Counted from the first letter of the stretch, positions 1 through 9,510 are shown. The stretch: DNA of 64,000 nucleotides from Roseibium sp. TrichSKD4 (GCF_000148725.1 NZ_GL476320.1:933932-997931), one strand, 5' to 3'. A program made the numbers and translations. The notes: a model not told the origin generated them from the letters alone.

Positions 1-41
1 GGCAGAACGATAGCCCCGCCAAGGTTTAGACCCAACTTGGA

Positions 42-1607
42 TTATTGGGGCTTTTTCACGTCCTGAAGCATCAGGAAGAATGACGGTTGAAGTTTGAAGT
101 CTTCAACAGAGGCCTTGGTGACAGCGTTCTGTTTCCAGTTAGCAACAAAGACCCAAGGCGCATCTTCCTGAACGATCTCCTGCATTTCCTGATAGAGCTT
201 CGCCCGTTCGGCCTGATCTGTGACCTGGCGTGCCTTTTCAAGAAGCTCATCCACCTTCGGGTTGGAATAGTAGCCGGAGTTGAAGCCACCCTTGTCCGGG
301 AACGCTTCGGTGCGCAATGCAAGGAAGGGTAGCGTATCCGGGTCGTTTGTCATCCAGGCCATTTCGGCCATGGCTGCCTTGCCTTCCAGGCCGGGGTTCA
401 CCTTTCCAAGGAAGGTATTCCACTCATAGGTCTCGATCTTGACGTTCATGCCAACAGCCTGAAGGTCCGCCTGAATGGCTGTGCCCATGGCAATCGGGTC
501 AAGCATCCCAGAGCCGCCCTCGGTGATATAGAAGGTGAGCTCTTCACCATTGTAGCCAGCTTCTTTCAACAGCGCCCTGGCTTTTTCCGGATCATACGGG
601 TAGGGCTCAAGGCCTTCGTTGTATGCCCAGGCAAAGGCAGGCGGGGTGGGGCCAGCGGCGACATCAGCCGTGCCTTGCAGGATGTTTTCAACCAGCGCAG
701 TCTTGTCGATGGCGTAGTTGGCTGCCTGACGGGCTGCCTTGTTGTTGAACGGTGCCTCCTTGGCGTTCAGGATCAGGAACCAGACGTGCGGACCTGCTTG
801 TTCGTGAACGGCGAAGGATGCATCGGACTTGAACTGTTGTAGGCTGTCTGGCGGAACTTCAACCATGATGTCCAAACCGCCAGACAGCATTTCGGCAATC
901 CGGGTGTTGGCATCGGTGATCGGCCGGTAAATCACAGCTTCCAGATCTGGCGCACCGTCCCAGTAATCGTTGTTTTTGACGGCGACCACTTTGGCATTTG
1001 CCTCCCATTCGGCAAACTTGTAGGCACCTGTTCCGGACGGGTTCCGTCCGAATTCCTTGCCATGCTGCTTGACAGCTTCCGGTGAGACAATCAGGCCTGT
1101 TGGGTAAGCCAGATTGGACAGGAAAGGCGCGTATGGCGCGTTCAACGTAAAGGTTACAGTGTGTTCGTCGTCTGCTTTCAAGTCTTCGACTGATGAGAAG
1201 AAGAAGGAGAGTGGAAACGGGCCTGTTTCGTGATAGGGGTGCTCTTCATCCAGCATGCGCTTGAAATGGAAAACGACACTTTCGGCGTTGAACGCGGACC
1301 CATCATGGAAGGTAACACCGTCGCGCAGCTTGAAGGTGTACGTCTTACCGTCATCGGAGATGGTCCAGCTTTCAGCCAAAGCCGGCTCCACTTCCAGCGT
1401 GCCATCCTTGTAACGAACCAGCCCGTCGTAAACATTCATGAGAATGCGGAAGTCGTTGACCGCGGTAATAGCATGCGGATCTAGCGACTTTGGTTCAGCG
1501 ATCTGACCAACGATCAAAACGTTGGGCGGCGTCTGCGCTTCTACCTCCGAACCGGGTGCAAAAGCGAGAAAGGCCGAGGCGAGCGCCGCGGCAAGATATC
1601 GTTTCAT
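42..1607 (-). CDS. ABC transporter substrate-binding protein, family 5 (peptide/opine/nickel type)
   Basis: A 521-residue periplasmic binding protein of the SBP_bac_5 family (DppA/OppA type), expected to deliver a peptide, opine or similar ligand to an ABC importer. The first ~24 residues form a signal peptide (MKRYLAAALASAFLAFAPG, then a small-residue cleavage region before QTPP). The family pattern LAESWTISDDGKTYTFKLRD and the FHDG motif lie around residues 80-100. The length is normal. An AGGGGA ribosome site precedes the ATG. No permease or ATPase gene lies downstream inside the window, so the rest of the transporter would be to the left of position 1. It is divergent from an amidohydrolase gene, which hints that the ligand could be an N-acylated or N-carbamoylated amino acid or a small peptide; that is inference only. 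Confidence 0.85.
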   Translation of the reverse strand: MKRYLAAALASAFLAFAPGSEVEAQTPPNVLIVGQIAEPKSLDPHAITAVNDFRILMNVYDGLVRYKDGTLEVEPALAESWTISDDGKTYTFKLRDGVTFHDGSAFNAESVVFHFKRMLDEEHPYHETGPFPLSFFFSSVEDLKADDEHTVTFTLNAPYAPFLSNLAYPTGLIVSPEAVKQHGKEFGRNPSGTGAYKFAEWEANAKVVAVKNNDYWDGAPDLEAVIYRPITDANTRIAEMLSGGLDIMVEVPPDSLQQFKSDASFAVHEQAGPHVWFLILNAKEAPFNNKAARQAANYAIDKTALVENILQGTADVAAGPTPPAFAWAYNEGLEPYPYDPEKARALLKEAGYNGEELTFYITEGGSGMLDPIAMGTAIQADLQAVGMNVKIETYEWNTFLGKVNPGLEGKAAMAEMAWMTNDPDTLPFLALRTEAFPDKGGFNSGYYSNPKVDELLEKARQVTDQAERAKLYQEMQEIVQEDAPWVFVANWKQNAVTKASVEDFKLQPSFFLMLQDVKKPQ

Positions 1608-1749
1608 TGTGCGTTCCCCTGTTTTTGATGTCTCTAATAAATCATGATTAATTGATCTGTCGCAATAATTATTTCATATTGATGATATCGAAGGCGCGTC
1701 GCGGTCAACGATCAAGAATATAAGTAATTGAAACATTGGAGGAAACCAC
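1608..1749. promoter_or_regulatory. Divergent intergenic region between binding protein and amidohydrolase
   Basis: 142 AT-rich bases separate two genes that start in opposite directions, so promoters for both should lie here. A GGAGG ribosome site sits just before the ATG at 1750. I see no clear operator palindrome. Confidence 0.4.
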
Positions 1750-2993
1750 ATGGGCCGGTCTGAGGTGAGAATTGATCTTGAGCGTCTCAAGACACTGCTG
1801 GCCGGGGTGAATGCGTTTGGTTTCAATCCGGAAACGGGCGGTTATAACCGTTTAGGATTCTCCGATGCACACATGGCCAGTATCGATTGGTTCGAAGGTC
1901 AAATGCGTCAGGATGGTCTCATCACAAGCCGGGATGGGGCTGCCAACCTTTTTGGTCGATACGGCGATGGCAACGGGCCGTCCATCATGATCGGGTCGCA
2001 TCTTGATACGGTCATTGAAGGGGGCGCATTTGATGGCTCCCTTGGGGCCTGTGTCGCGCTGGAATGTGTTCGCACAATTAAGGATGCCGGTCTGTCACTC
2101 TCGTCACCGATCGAAGTTGTCGCAACCTCAGAAGAAGAAGGGCGTTTTGGGGGCATGCTCGGGTCGCAGACTATCAGTGGACAGGCGAGCGAGGAGTGGC
2201 TTGAGCAAGCGGCTGACGCCAATGGCATCCGCTTGATCGACGCCATGCGAGAACAGGGGCTGGATGCAGCAGAGATTATGTCGTCGTCACGTTCGCCAGA
2301 AAGCGTGAAAGCGTTTCTTGAGCTCCATATCGAGCAAGGGCCTGTGCTTGAAAAAGAACAGCTTGATATTGGGGTCGCCGATAGAGTGTCCGGGATATGC
2401 AATCTGGAATGCGTTTTGACGGGCGTTGCCAACCATTCCGGCACGACGCCGATGAATATGCGGGCAGATGCTTTTGCCGGACTTGCGGAAGTCGGTGTGT
2501 CGATCCCGCGATTGATTGCCCAATACGGGACAGAATTTAGCCGGATTACCATCGGAAAGGTGGAGCTGACCCCAAACCATACTCATACGGTGCCGGGGGG
2601 GGGGCGGATTTTACAATCATCTTGCGGGACGCCGATGAAGAGGTGATGCGGCGATTGCGTAAAGAGTTGGAGGCGATCATCAACGATATCGCCGCCAAAC
2701 ATACTCTGGGTTTCAGGGTTCAAGAGCGTAGTTGGTTGTCACCAGTTCAACTGGACGAAGCGCTGGCAGAACAGTCTTTCGCCAGTGCCAAAGCCCTTGG
2801 GTATTCGGTCAAACGCATGCCGTCCGGGGCTGGGCATGATGCCCAGACGATGCAGGCACTCTGCCCCTCAACACTTGTGTTTATTCCGAGCAGAAACGGC
2901 ATAAGTCATGCGCCCGAAGAGCACAGCGATTGGGCCGATATTGAAAAAGGTGCCAATGTCATGCTGCAGACGCTGATATCATTGGCGTCCTGA
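1750..2993 (+). pseudogene. Zn-dependent M20-type amidohydrolase (N-carbamoyl-L-amino acid hydrolase/allantoate amidohydrolase family), frameshifted
   Basis: Two overlapping reading frames together make one protein of about 414 residues. The first frame (1750-2646) holds the metal-binding IGSHLDTV, SEEEGRFGG, LHIEQGPVLE and NHSGTTPMNMRADA motifs of the hydantoinase/carbamoylase branch. The second frame (usable from about 2606 to 2993) continues with the DFTIILRDADEE segment, the SGAGHDA metal site and the SRNGISHAPEE C-terminal motif. The join falls in a run of ten G residues at 2595-2604, where one frame ends VPGGG and the expected protein reads VPGGADFTI. The family cuts C-N bonds in linear amides such as N-carbamoyl amino acids or ureido compounds. 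It is divergent from a family 5 binding protein, so a shared uptake-and-hydrolysis role is plausible. The shift could be a true mutation, slippage-based phase variation or a base-calling error. Confidence 0.8.
2595..2604. repeat. Homopolymer of ten G at the amidohydrolase frameshift
   Basis: Ten consecutive G residues sit exactly where the amidohydrolase changes frame. Runs of this length are prone to polymerase slippage and to sequencing-length errors. A second run of ten G is at 38173-38182 inside tmoV, where the frame is intact. Confidence 0.9.
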
Positions 2994-3019
2994 AATCAGT
3001 TGATGGCTGATCCCTTCGC

Positions 3020-4543
3020 TTAGGTGGTTTCAGGTGCAAATAGCGCAGCGTATTGCTCACGCAGGATGTTTTTCTGCACCTTACCCATCGTGTTGCGCGG
3101 CAGGCTGTCGACAACGATAAGCTTGCGCGGATGTTTGAAACGGGCAAGGTCTTCTGAAACAGCTGTCTGGATACTATCAAGGTCAGGTTCATGATTGGCT
3201 TGAGGCACAATCAGTCCGACGACTGTCTCACCAAAGTCAGCATGAGGGACGCCGATCACGGCACTTTCCAATACGCCGGGCTGCTCGTCGAGGATCAGTT
3301 CAATTTCCTTTGGGTAGATGTTGTATCCACCTGAAATGATCAGATCCTTGTTTCGCCCGACGATGTGGACATAACCATCCTCATCGACTTTGCCGAGGTC
3401 GCCGGTGATGAAGAACCCGTCCTGGCGTAGCTCAGCAGCCGTTTTATCCGGCATTTGCCAATAGCCCTTAAAGACATTTGGGCCACGGACCTCGATCTGC
3501 CCAACATCGCCGGCCGGGAGAGATTTGCCGCTTTCCGTGTCTGTAATTTTCAGCTCAACACCCGGCAAAGGGAAGCCGACAGTCCCGGCACGCCGTTCTC
3601 CGTCGTAGGGGTTCGAGGTGTTCATGTTGGTTTCGGTCATACCATAGCGCTCAAGAATACGGTGACAGGTTTGTTCTTCAAACCGAACATGCGTTTCAGC
3701 GAGAAGCGGAGCGCTGCCGGAGATAAACAGACGCATGTGGCTGGTCAGTTCTTTTGTGAAGCGATCATCGTCAAGCAATCGGGTATAGAAGGTCGGAACC
3801 CCCATCATGGACGTCGCCTGAGGCATGTTGGCGATCATTGCGTCAAGATCGAATTTGGGTAGGAAGATCATGGACCCGCCGGCGGCGAGCATCACATTGG
3901 TTGCGACAAACAGTCCATGCGTGTGGAAAATTGGCAGGGCGTGCAGAAGAACGTCCGCGTCCGTAAACTTCCAATAGTGAACAAGAGTAACGGCGTTCGA
4001 AAGAAGGTTCGCCTGTGTCAGCATCGCGCCTTTGGAGCGACCTGTTGTGCCGGAGGTGTAAAGAAACGCAGCAAGGTCATCGGCAGTTCGGTCGACAATG
4101 TCAAAACTTGTTGGCTCGGTTTTGGCGGCGTCCGTAAGTGAGCCGGTCCCATCCCCATTTAGCGTTGCCAGTTTGGCCCCAAGGTCTGACGCAATTGGAG
4201 TGAGCGCTGCCTCGATGCGAGCATCACAAACTACCAGCTTTGCGCCGCTGTTTTCGATAAAATACGTCAATTCATCAACGGTATAGGCTGTGTTGAGTGG
4301 GAGGAATATGACCCCGGCCTGTACGCAGGCTGCATAAAGAGCGAGCGCTTCCGCTGATTTTTCGATCTGTGCTGCAAGCCGGTCTCCGGGCACCAGTCCG
4401 AATTTACTCAGAGCATGCGCGATTTGAGCGGCCTGGCCCAGAAAATCGGCATGTGTAAGGGTGGCTCCGCTCGCCAAATGTAAAAACGGCGTGGTCTTAC
4501 CGGCATGTTTGCCGAACAGCTGATCATAGAGCGGGTTAGCCAT
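3020..4543 (-). CDS. matB: Malonyl-CoA synthetase (malonate--CoA ligase)
   Basis: An ANL-superfamily acyl-CoA ligase of 507 residues from the ATG at 4543 (MANPLYDQLF). Upstream in-frame codons exist but lie inside matA, so this start is preferred. The phosphate-binding motif YTSGTTGRSKGAM, the RYGMTETNMNTSNPYDGERR segment typical of MatB, the GDLGKVDEDGYVHIVGRNKD hinge and the catalytic lysine in PRNTMGKVQKN are all visible. The reaction is malonate + CoA + ATP to malonyl-CoA + AMP + PPi in the cytosol. Its start overlaps the matA stop by 8 bases, so the two are translationally coupled. Last gene of the dctP-Q-M-matA-matB operon. Confidence 0.93.
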   Translation of the reverse strand: MANPLYDQLFGKHAGKTTPFLHLASGATLTHADFLGQAAQIAHALSKFGLVPGDRLAAQIEKSAEALALYAACVQAGVIFLPLNTAYTVDELTYFIENSGAKLVVCDARIEAALTPIASDLGAKLATLNGDGTGSLTDAAKTEPTSFDIVDRTADDLAAFLYTSGTTGRSKGAMLTQANLLSNAVTLVHYWKFTDADVLLHALPIFHTHGLFVATNVMLAAGGSMIFLPKFDLDAMIANMPQATSMMGVPTFYTRLLDDDRFTKELTSHMRLFISGSAPLLAETHVRFEEQTCHRILERYGMTETNMNTSNPYDGERRAGTVGFPLPGVELKITDTESGKSLPAGDVGQIEVRGPNVFKGYWQMPDKTAAELRQDGFFITGDLGKVDEDGYVHIVGRNKDLIISGGYNIYPKEIELILDEQPGVLESAVIGVPHADFGETVVGLIVPQANHEPDLDSIQTAVSEDLARFKHPRKLIVVDSLPRNTMGKVQKNILREQYAALFAPETT

Positions 4544-5801
4544 CGTTCGGGCTCCTGTTGAGTAGCTTTTCTGCGGCCGCGCTGAGCGACTTGATATCCG
4601 AAGAGGCCGCAATGTCATGGGAGGTGGCGAAGCGTTCGTGGTTTTGCGAAACCTTCGCCAGATTGTAAAGGTAGTTGACCATCACACCGGCTGATTGCTG
4701 TTGACCTTTTGCAGAAAGGTCCGCGTCTGAATGAATCTGATGAACCTCTGCGCCGTTGCCAAAATGGAAGCGTGCGACCGGGTCAAGCGGCATTCCATTT
4801 TTGCGCTTAGCGGCAATCAAATAATGCGCGGCAAGTGCCTTCAGGTGTTTAGGATCTTCTGGTGTCGGGCCGAGGTCTTTGCTTTCGATCCAGTTTCGGA
4901 AGCGCGGAATAGGTGACAGGGTAACAAAGGTCTTCAGGCCAGGGAGCTCAAGCGAAAGATCTGCTGCGACCTGTTTGATCAGGGAATTTCCGAAAGAAAT
5001 GCCTGCCAGTCCCTTTTGGCAGTTTGAGATCGAATAGAACACGGCTGTGTTAGCATCTTCAGCTGCAATCGGGGCTCGGTCTTCGCTCAAGAGATCCTGT
5101 ATCGATGACGGCACACCTTTGGTGAGCGCAACTTCAACAAAAATCAGGGGTTCGTCCGGCATTGTTGGATGGAAGAAGGCAAAACAACGCCTGTCGACCG
5201 GCTGCAGGCGTCGTCTGAGGTCATCCCAGCTGTCGATGGCGTGCACGGCCTCATAAGCGATGATTTTTTCAAGAATATTGGCCGGGTTTTCCCAGTTGAT
5301 TGGCCGAAGAACGAGGAAACCCCGGTTGAACCAACTGGCAAACAGATGCCTAAAATCGACGTTAAGGGCCTGTAGCGCATCATCGTCTTTGCTGAACCGC
5401 AGAAGATCGGCTCGCATGGCGACCAGTGAGCGCGTGGCATCTGGCACCTGGTTCAGGCGACGGATCAGCTCCTGTCGTTTGGGTTCTGCTGCATTCACCA
5501 AGGCTTCATAGCTTGATTTCGTTTGTCCTTGCTCATACGTCTCCAGCGCCGCGCGTAGGGTCTCTGATGAGACGGCCATATCTTCTGCAAGATGCTGGAA
5601 GAAGGCTCGTTTTTCGTCCTCATTTGCCTTTTCATACTTGTCGAGAATGCTGCATGCGATGGTGCTGCCTGAAACTTCTCCTGCAGCGCCAAGAAGGGCA
5701 GCTGTGAGCTCTTCCATCGTTCTGTTGTCTGAGCCGCCGGGCAGGAAGGTTCCATACCGGCGGTCAAACAAAGAGGAGAGAAGATCTGCAAGTAGCGTCA
5801 T
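4536..5801 (-). CDS. matA: Malonyl-CoA decarboxylase
   Basis: Converts malonyl-CoA to acetyl-CoA and CO2. The preferred start is the ATG at 5801 (MTLLADLLSS), which gives 421 residues; it overlaps the dctM stop by four bases (ATGA). The N-terminal helical domain is followed by the GNAT-fold catalytic part with RPINWENPANILEKI, FFHPTMPDEPLIFVEVAL, FYSISNCQKGLAGISFGN and a C-terminal HFGNGAEVHQIH segment, all characteristic of the MCD family (PF05292). The neighbours (TRAP transporter and matB) fix the role as malonate catabolism, with import, activation to malonyl-CoA and decarboxylation to acetyl-CoA. Confidence 0.93.
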   Translation of the reverse strand: MTLLADLLSSLFDRRYGTFLPGGSDNRTMEELTAALLGAAGEVSGSTIACSILDKYEKANEDEKRAFFQHLAEDMAVSSETLRAALETYEQGQTKSSYEALVNAAEPKRQELIRRLNQVPDATRSLVAMRADLLRFSKDDDALQALNVDFRHLFASWFNRGFLVLRPINWENPANILEKIIAYEAVHAIDSWDDLRRRLQPVDRRCFAFFHPTMPDEPLIFVEVALTKGVPSSIQDLLSEDRAPIAAEDANTAVFYSISNCQKGLAGISFGNSLIKQVAADLSLELPGLKTFVTLSPIPRFRNWIESKDLGPTPEDPKHLKALAAHYLIAAKRKNGMPLDPVARFHFGNGAEVHQIHSDADLSAKGQQQSAGVMVNYLYNLAKVSQNHERFATSHDIAASSDIKSLSAAAEKLLNRSPNDG

Positions 5802-7114
5802 ATGGTTGCCCCCATGACAGCGTCTGGCAACCAGGTCGCAAGACCGGGAAACAGGCATAGCAGAATGATTGCCAGCACCATGCAGCCGACAAAGGGCAGG
5901 GAGCCTTTCAATATGGTCTTCAGCGGAATGTCCGGAGCAATCCCGTTAATCACATAAAGATTGAGGCCAACCGGCGGCGAAATAAGACCGATTTCCATGT
6001 TGATTGTCAGGACGACGGCGAACCAGATCGGATCAAATCCGGCAGTGGTGATGATTGGCAACAAGATTGGTGCGGCCATCAAGATCACAGCAACGGGTGG
6101 CAGAAAGAAACCCGCGATGAGCAGGAAGATGTTCACGGTTCCCATGAGAACCCAGCGGTTTACGTCCAGCGTTCCAATCCACTCGGCAATTGCCTGTGTG
6201 ATGAAGAGTGATGACAGCATGTAGGAAAAGACACCGGCTGCAGCAATGATGAAAAGGATCATCACGCTTTCCTTGGTGCTATCTCGCAGGACAACCCAAA
6301 GGTCCACCGGATTCCAAAGCTTGTAAATCACCATCGCGATGATGAGGCACATCAGCGCCCCAACTGCTGCGGTTTCTGACGGGGTCGCGATGCCGCCATA
6401 CATGGCGTAGAGGACGTCGATGATAATGGCGATGAACGGCAAGACGCGCGGCAGAATTTCAAAACGCTCTTTCCACGTGTAACTGCCTGCGCTCAGAACT
6501 GATGCCTCCCCGGAGCGCCAAGTGGAATAGAGCGACCACGCCATAAACAGCCCAACGAGAAGCAATCCCGGAATAACACCGGCAAGGAACAGCCGTCCTA
6601 TAGATGTCTCTGTGGCAATTCCATAGACGATCATGGTCACCGATGGCGGGATCAAAATGCCGAGGGTTCCACCAGCGGCAATGGAACCGGCAGCAACACC
6701 ATCTGGGTACCCGCGTTTGCGCATTTCTGGAATGCCCATTTTGCCAATCGCAGCACAGGTCGCCGGGCTGGAGCCGGACATCGCAGCAAACAAGGCGCAG
6801 GCACCCAGATTGGAAACGACCAACCCGCCGGGAACGCGCGCCAGCCAGCGTTCCAGAGCCTCATATAGGTCGGCCCCTGCACGGGTTGAGGCAATTGAAG
6901 CGCCCATGATGATGAACATCGGGATCGAGAACAGGGCAAAGTTGTCCAGTTTGCCGAAAAGGATTTCCGGCATCAGTTCCAGTGACCGCACTCCGTCAAA
7001 TGCGATCAGGAACCCTGCGGACACAATCAGTAGACCCAAGGCCACCGAGATGCCTGAGAACAGAACGAAAATCGTGGCGAATGCGACCAGCGCACTCAGA
7101 AGGAGCGGATCCAT
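5798..7114 (-). CDS. dctM: TRAP transporter large permease (DctM family), malonate
   Basis: A 438-residue, highly hydrophobic DctM-type protein with about twelve membrane segments. Family landmarks include GKLDNFALFSIPMFIIMG near the N-terminus, AAMSGSSPATCAAIGK, the ATPSETAAVGALM loop and GLISPPVGLNLYVINGI toward the C-terminus. It forms the ion-coupled channel of a tripartite TRAP importer with the small subunit and the periplasmic binding protein encoded next to it. Its start overlaps the dctQ stop by one base. The operon context with matA and matB indicates malonate as substrate, as for the mat operons of rhizobia; the sequence alone does not prove this. Confidence 0.92.
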   Translation of the reverse strand: MDPLLLSALVAFATIFVLFSGISVALGLLIVSAGFLIAFDGVRSLELMPEILFGKLDNFALFSIPMFIIMGASIASTRAGADLYEALERWLARVPGGLVVSNLGACALFAAMSGSSPATCAAIGKMGIPEMRKRGYPDGVAAGSIAAGGTLGILIPPSVTMIVYGIATETSIGRLFLAGVIPGLLLVGLFMAWSLYSTWRSGEASVLSAGSYTWKERFEILPRVLPFIAIIIDVLYAMYGGIATPSETAAVGALMCLIIAMVIYKLWNPVDLWVVLRDSTKESVMILFIIAAAGVFSYMLSSLFITQAIAEWIGTLDVNRWVLMGTVNIFLLIAGFFLPPVAVILMAAPILLPIITTAGFDPIWFAVVLTINMEIGLISPPVGLNLYVINGIAPDIPLKTILKGSLPFVGCMVLAIILLCLFPGLATWLPDAVMGATI

Positions 7115-7662
7115 TATGCGTCCTCCAGGCCAAACGGGCGGTCAACTCGGGTGATAACAGCGACAAGATCGGCAACCAGTTGCAAAAGCAGCAGTCCAAA
7201 TCCGACGGGTAATGACAAATAGGGTATCCAAAGACGCACGCCCCAAATCGTGTCTGACCTCCAGCCACGGTCCCAAGCAAACTTCCTGTACTCAAAACCA
7301 TAAAACAGCATGACGGCTACAATCAGGATTGAGACCGACAATGTCACCAGAGCAAGGAAGTATCTTGCGCGAGGGGCAAACCATAACGGGACCAAATCAA
7401 CATTCACATGGCCGCGCAGACGCTGCACATAGGGCAGGCCAACGAGTGTGGCAGCGATGACAAGATAGATTACCGCTTCCGTTTGCCAGACTGTTGACCC
7501 ATTCAGCACAAAGCGAACAAAGATCATCTGACAGGTGATTGCGACGGCTGCCACAATCATGGCTGCCGAACACCATCCGGCCAATGTCGAGATGGCTGCA
7601 ACAGTGCGCAAAAAGGGATTGTTTCCGGCGCGCGCAACGGCTGCCGAGCTATGTCCCGCCAT
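7114..7662 (-). CDS. dctQ: TRAP transporter small permease (DctQ family)
   Basis: 182 residues with four hydrophobic segments, the usual DctQ architecture. The WQTEAVIYLVIAATLVGLPY and RGHVNVDLVP motifs are typical of the small subunit. It pairs with the large permease that overlaps it by one base. A strong hairpin separates it from the upstream dctP, which would allow more binding protein than permease to be made. Confidence 0.88.
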   Translation of the reverse strand: MAGHSSAAVARAGNNPFLRTVAAISTLAGWCSAAMIVAAVAITCQMIFVRFVLNGSTVWQTEAVIYLVIAATLVGLPYVQRLRGHVNVDLVPLWFAPRARYFLALVTLSVSILIVAVMLFYGFEYRKFAWDRGWRSDTIWGVRLWIPYLSLPVGFGLLLLQLVADLVAVITRVDRPFGLEDA

Positions 7663-7698
7663 GGGATGCTCCCGAAAATGAAGTTGGTAAGCAGGAAA

Positions 7699-7721
7699 CG
7701 GGGCGAAACGTGTTCGCCCCG
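7699..7721 (-). terminator. Intercistronic hairpin between dctP and dctQ
   Basis: A perfect 9-bp stem (CGGGGCGAA / TTCGCCCCG) with a 5-base loop lies just after the dctP stop codon. There is no long U tract, so partial termination or mRNA stabilisation of the binding-protein message is more likely than full termination. Confidence 0.6.
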
Positions 7722-7730
7722 ATCAATTGG

Positions 7731-8717
7731 TTACTCGACAGACAGAGCCATATCGAGAAGTTCCTGACCGCCTGGAGTTTGCTCAACAAAGGCTTTGTAC
7801 GAGGTCTCTTTTGCCAGATCACGCCATGCGTCGAATTCTTCTTGAGACATCTGCGCAATTTCAACGCCGTTTTCTGCAAAGATATCAGCAGAGGCCGCAT
7901 CCTGCTTTTTGGCTTCTTCCAGATAAAAAGCTTCAGCCTTTGCCGCGCCAGCTTGCAGAGCTGCTTTCTGAGCGTCATTCAGTCCATCATAGGCGGATTT
8001 GTTCATCAACATTGGCTGGTACATGAACCAGAGCGCAAAGTCGCTGGCTGGCGTGTAACACTTGACCTGCTCGTAAATCCGGTAGCTGACGAAAGAGGAC
8101 GAAGAGGTGTTGGCTGCAGTTAGAACGCCGGTTTGCATGGCGTTGTAGATTTCCGAAGACGCCATGGATGCAATGGATGCACCGGCGCCTGCCAACATTT
8201 GCTCAAAGGCCTTACCGGCCGCACGTGTCTGTTGGCCCTTCACGTCTGCCGGGGATGTGATGCACTTGTCTTTGCCGACAAAACCTCCGGCCAGATATCC
8301 ATGCACGAGAACCATGACATCGTCGCCAGCCATGATTTCCTCGATTTTGCCCATGAAATCGCTCTCGTTCAGGCGGGCCGCATGGTCGTGGTTTTTCACC
8401 AGACCTGGCATCAAGGTGAGGTTGTAAGCAGGCTGTTGTCCCCCGGCATAGCTTAGAGGGAAAACGGTCATATCAAGCTGCCCACGGCTGAGCGGCTTGT
8501 ATTGCTCGCGTGGCTTGAACAGTGATTTCGATGGGAAAATCTTGATTTCGAGATCGACGTTTGCAGCAGCAACTTCATTGGCAACAATCTCGGCCACCTT
8601 GTGGCGGACATCACTGGTGGACCATTGGTGCGACAGGCGCAGCTCGGTTGCGTTGGCGGCAAAAACTGTGCCGAGCAGCGCAACGGCTGCGACAGCAGAT
8701 TTCAGTTTCATGATCAT
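7731..8717 (-). CDS. dctP: TRAP transporter substrate-binding protein (DctP family), malonate
   Basis: A 328-residue periplasmic receptor with an N-terminal signal peptide (MKLKSAVAAVALLGTVFAANA) and the DctP/TeaA-like fold. The sequence includes LSHQWSTSDVRHKVAEI near the start and a binding-helix region around NAMQTGVLTAANTSSSSF. The ATG at 8717 has a GGAGG ribosome site six bases upstream; a second in-frame ATG two codons later is possible. First gene of the malonate operon, and it starts just downstream of a TTGTATACAA palindrome shared with the divergent matR. Confidence 0.9.
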   Translation of the reverse strand: MIMKLKSAVAAVALLGTVFAANATELRLSHQWSTSDVRHKVAEIVANEVAAANVDLEIKIFPSKSLFKPREQYKPLSRGQLDMTVFPLSYAGGQQPAYNLTLMPGLVKNHDHAARLNESDFMGKIEEIMAGDDVMVLVHGYLAGGFVGKDKCITSPADVKGQQTRAAGKAFEQMLAGAGASIASMASSEIYNAMQTGVLTAANTSSSSFVSYRIYEQVKCYTPASDFALWFMYQPMLMNKSAYDGLNDAQKAALQAGAAKAEAFYLEEAKKQDAASADIFAENGVEIAQMSQEEFDAWRDLAKETSYKAFVEQTPGGQELLDMALSVE

Positions 8718-8796
8718 GTTGTTCCTCCCAAGAGCTTGAGATGTGGGGCAAGCTCGACCGGTATCCTTGCACCGAATGTATGCTTCGTCATTTTTT

Positions 8797-8806
8797 TTGT
8801 ATACAA
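8797..8806. promoter_or_regulatory. Palindromic GntR-type operator TTGTATACAA
   Basis: A perfect 10-bp palindrome in the gap between divergent dctP and matR. The sequence closely matches the ATTGTATACAAT operator I recall for the malonate repressor MdcY of Acinetobacter. Its position lets one bound repressor control both transcripts. Confidence 0.7.
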
Positions 8807-8847
8807 TATGTAATTTGTTGCGTGCATTGTTTGTGTGTGGTTATCTC

Positions 8848-9510
8848 ATGCTCATGGACCGAAAACGTGCTGACCTTATTGCTGATGAACTCGAAGCGCT
8901 TATCTTGGAAGGGATCTTCAAGGACGGCATTCGTTTGGATGAAGTTCAGTTGGCTGAGCGATTTAATGTATCTCGCACCCCGATCCGCGAAGCATTGCAG
9001 CAGCTTTCTCTGTCGGGCCTTGTAGAGCAGATCCCGAGACGCGGTGTTTTTGTTCGACAACCGGGGCCGGTTGAACTTCTTGAAATGTTTGAAGTCATGG
9101 CCGAACTTGAAGCCGTTTGTGCTCGCTTGGCAGCCAGTCGTATTTCAGATGCCGCATTGGCTGATTTGCACGAGGCCAATGCACGATGTGACGATGCGGT
9201 CACTGCACAAGATGCTGACGGCTACTATCTGGAAAATGAACGCTTCCACGCGATTTTGTATCGGCAGTCAGGCAATGGCTTTTTGGAACAGGAATGCTTG
9301 CGTCTTTATCGACGCCTTCAACCATTTCGGCGGATGCAATTGCGGGCGCGGGGGAGACTGGCGCAATCCATGGCAGAGCATAAAGCGATTGTCACAGCCT
9401 TGGAGCAAGGCAATGGTGACGCCGCAGCAATAGCGATCCGCGGTCACGTTGCTGTTCAGGGCGAAAAGTTCCACCACCTCATTGCCTCGCTCAAACCAGC
9501 AGCTGAATAA
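8848..9510 (+). CDS. matR: GntR-family (FadR/FCD) malonate operon repressor
   Basis: The ATG at 8848 (or 8854) begins a 220-residue protein; in-frame codons further upstream encode a cysteine- and leucine-rich stretch that does not look like this family. An N-terminal winged helix (QLAERFNVSRTPIREALQQLSLSGL) is followed by an FCD ligand domain with the conserved acidic and histidine positions (ENERFHAILY, HKAIVTAL, HV). It is divergent from the dctPQM-matAB operon, which it probably represses until malonate or malonyl-CoA binds. Confidence 0.88.
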   Translation: MLMDRKRADLIADELEALILEGIFKDGIRLDEVQLAERFNVSRTPIREALQQLSLSGLVEQIPRRGVFVRQPGPVELLEMFEVMAELEAVCARLAASRISDAALADLHEANARCDDAVTAQDADGYYLENERFHAILYRQSGNGFLEQECLRLYRRLQPFRRMQLRARGRLAQSMAEHKAIVTALEQGNGDAAAIAIRGHVAVQGEKFHHLIASLKPAAE

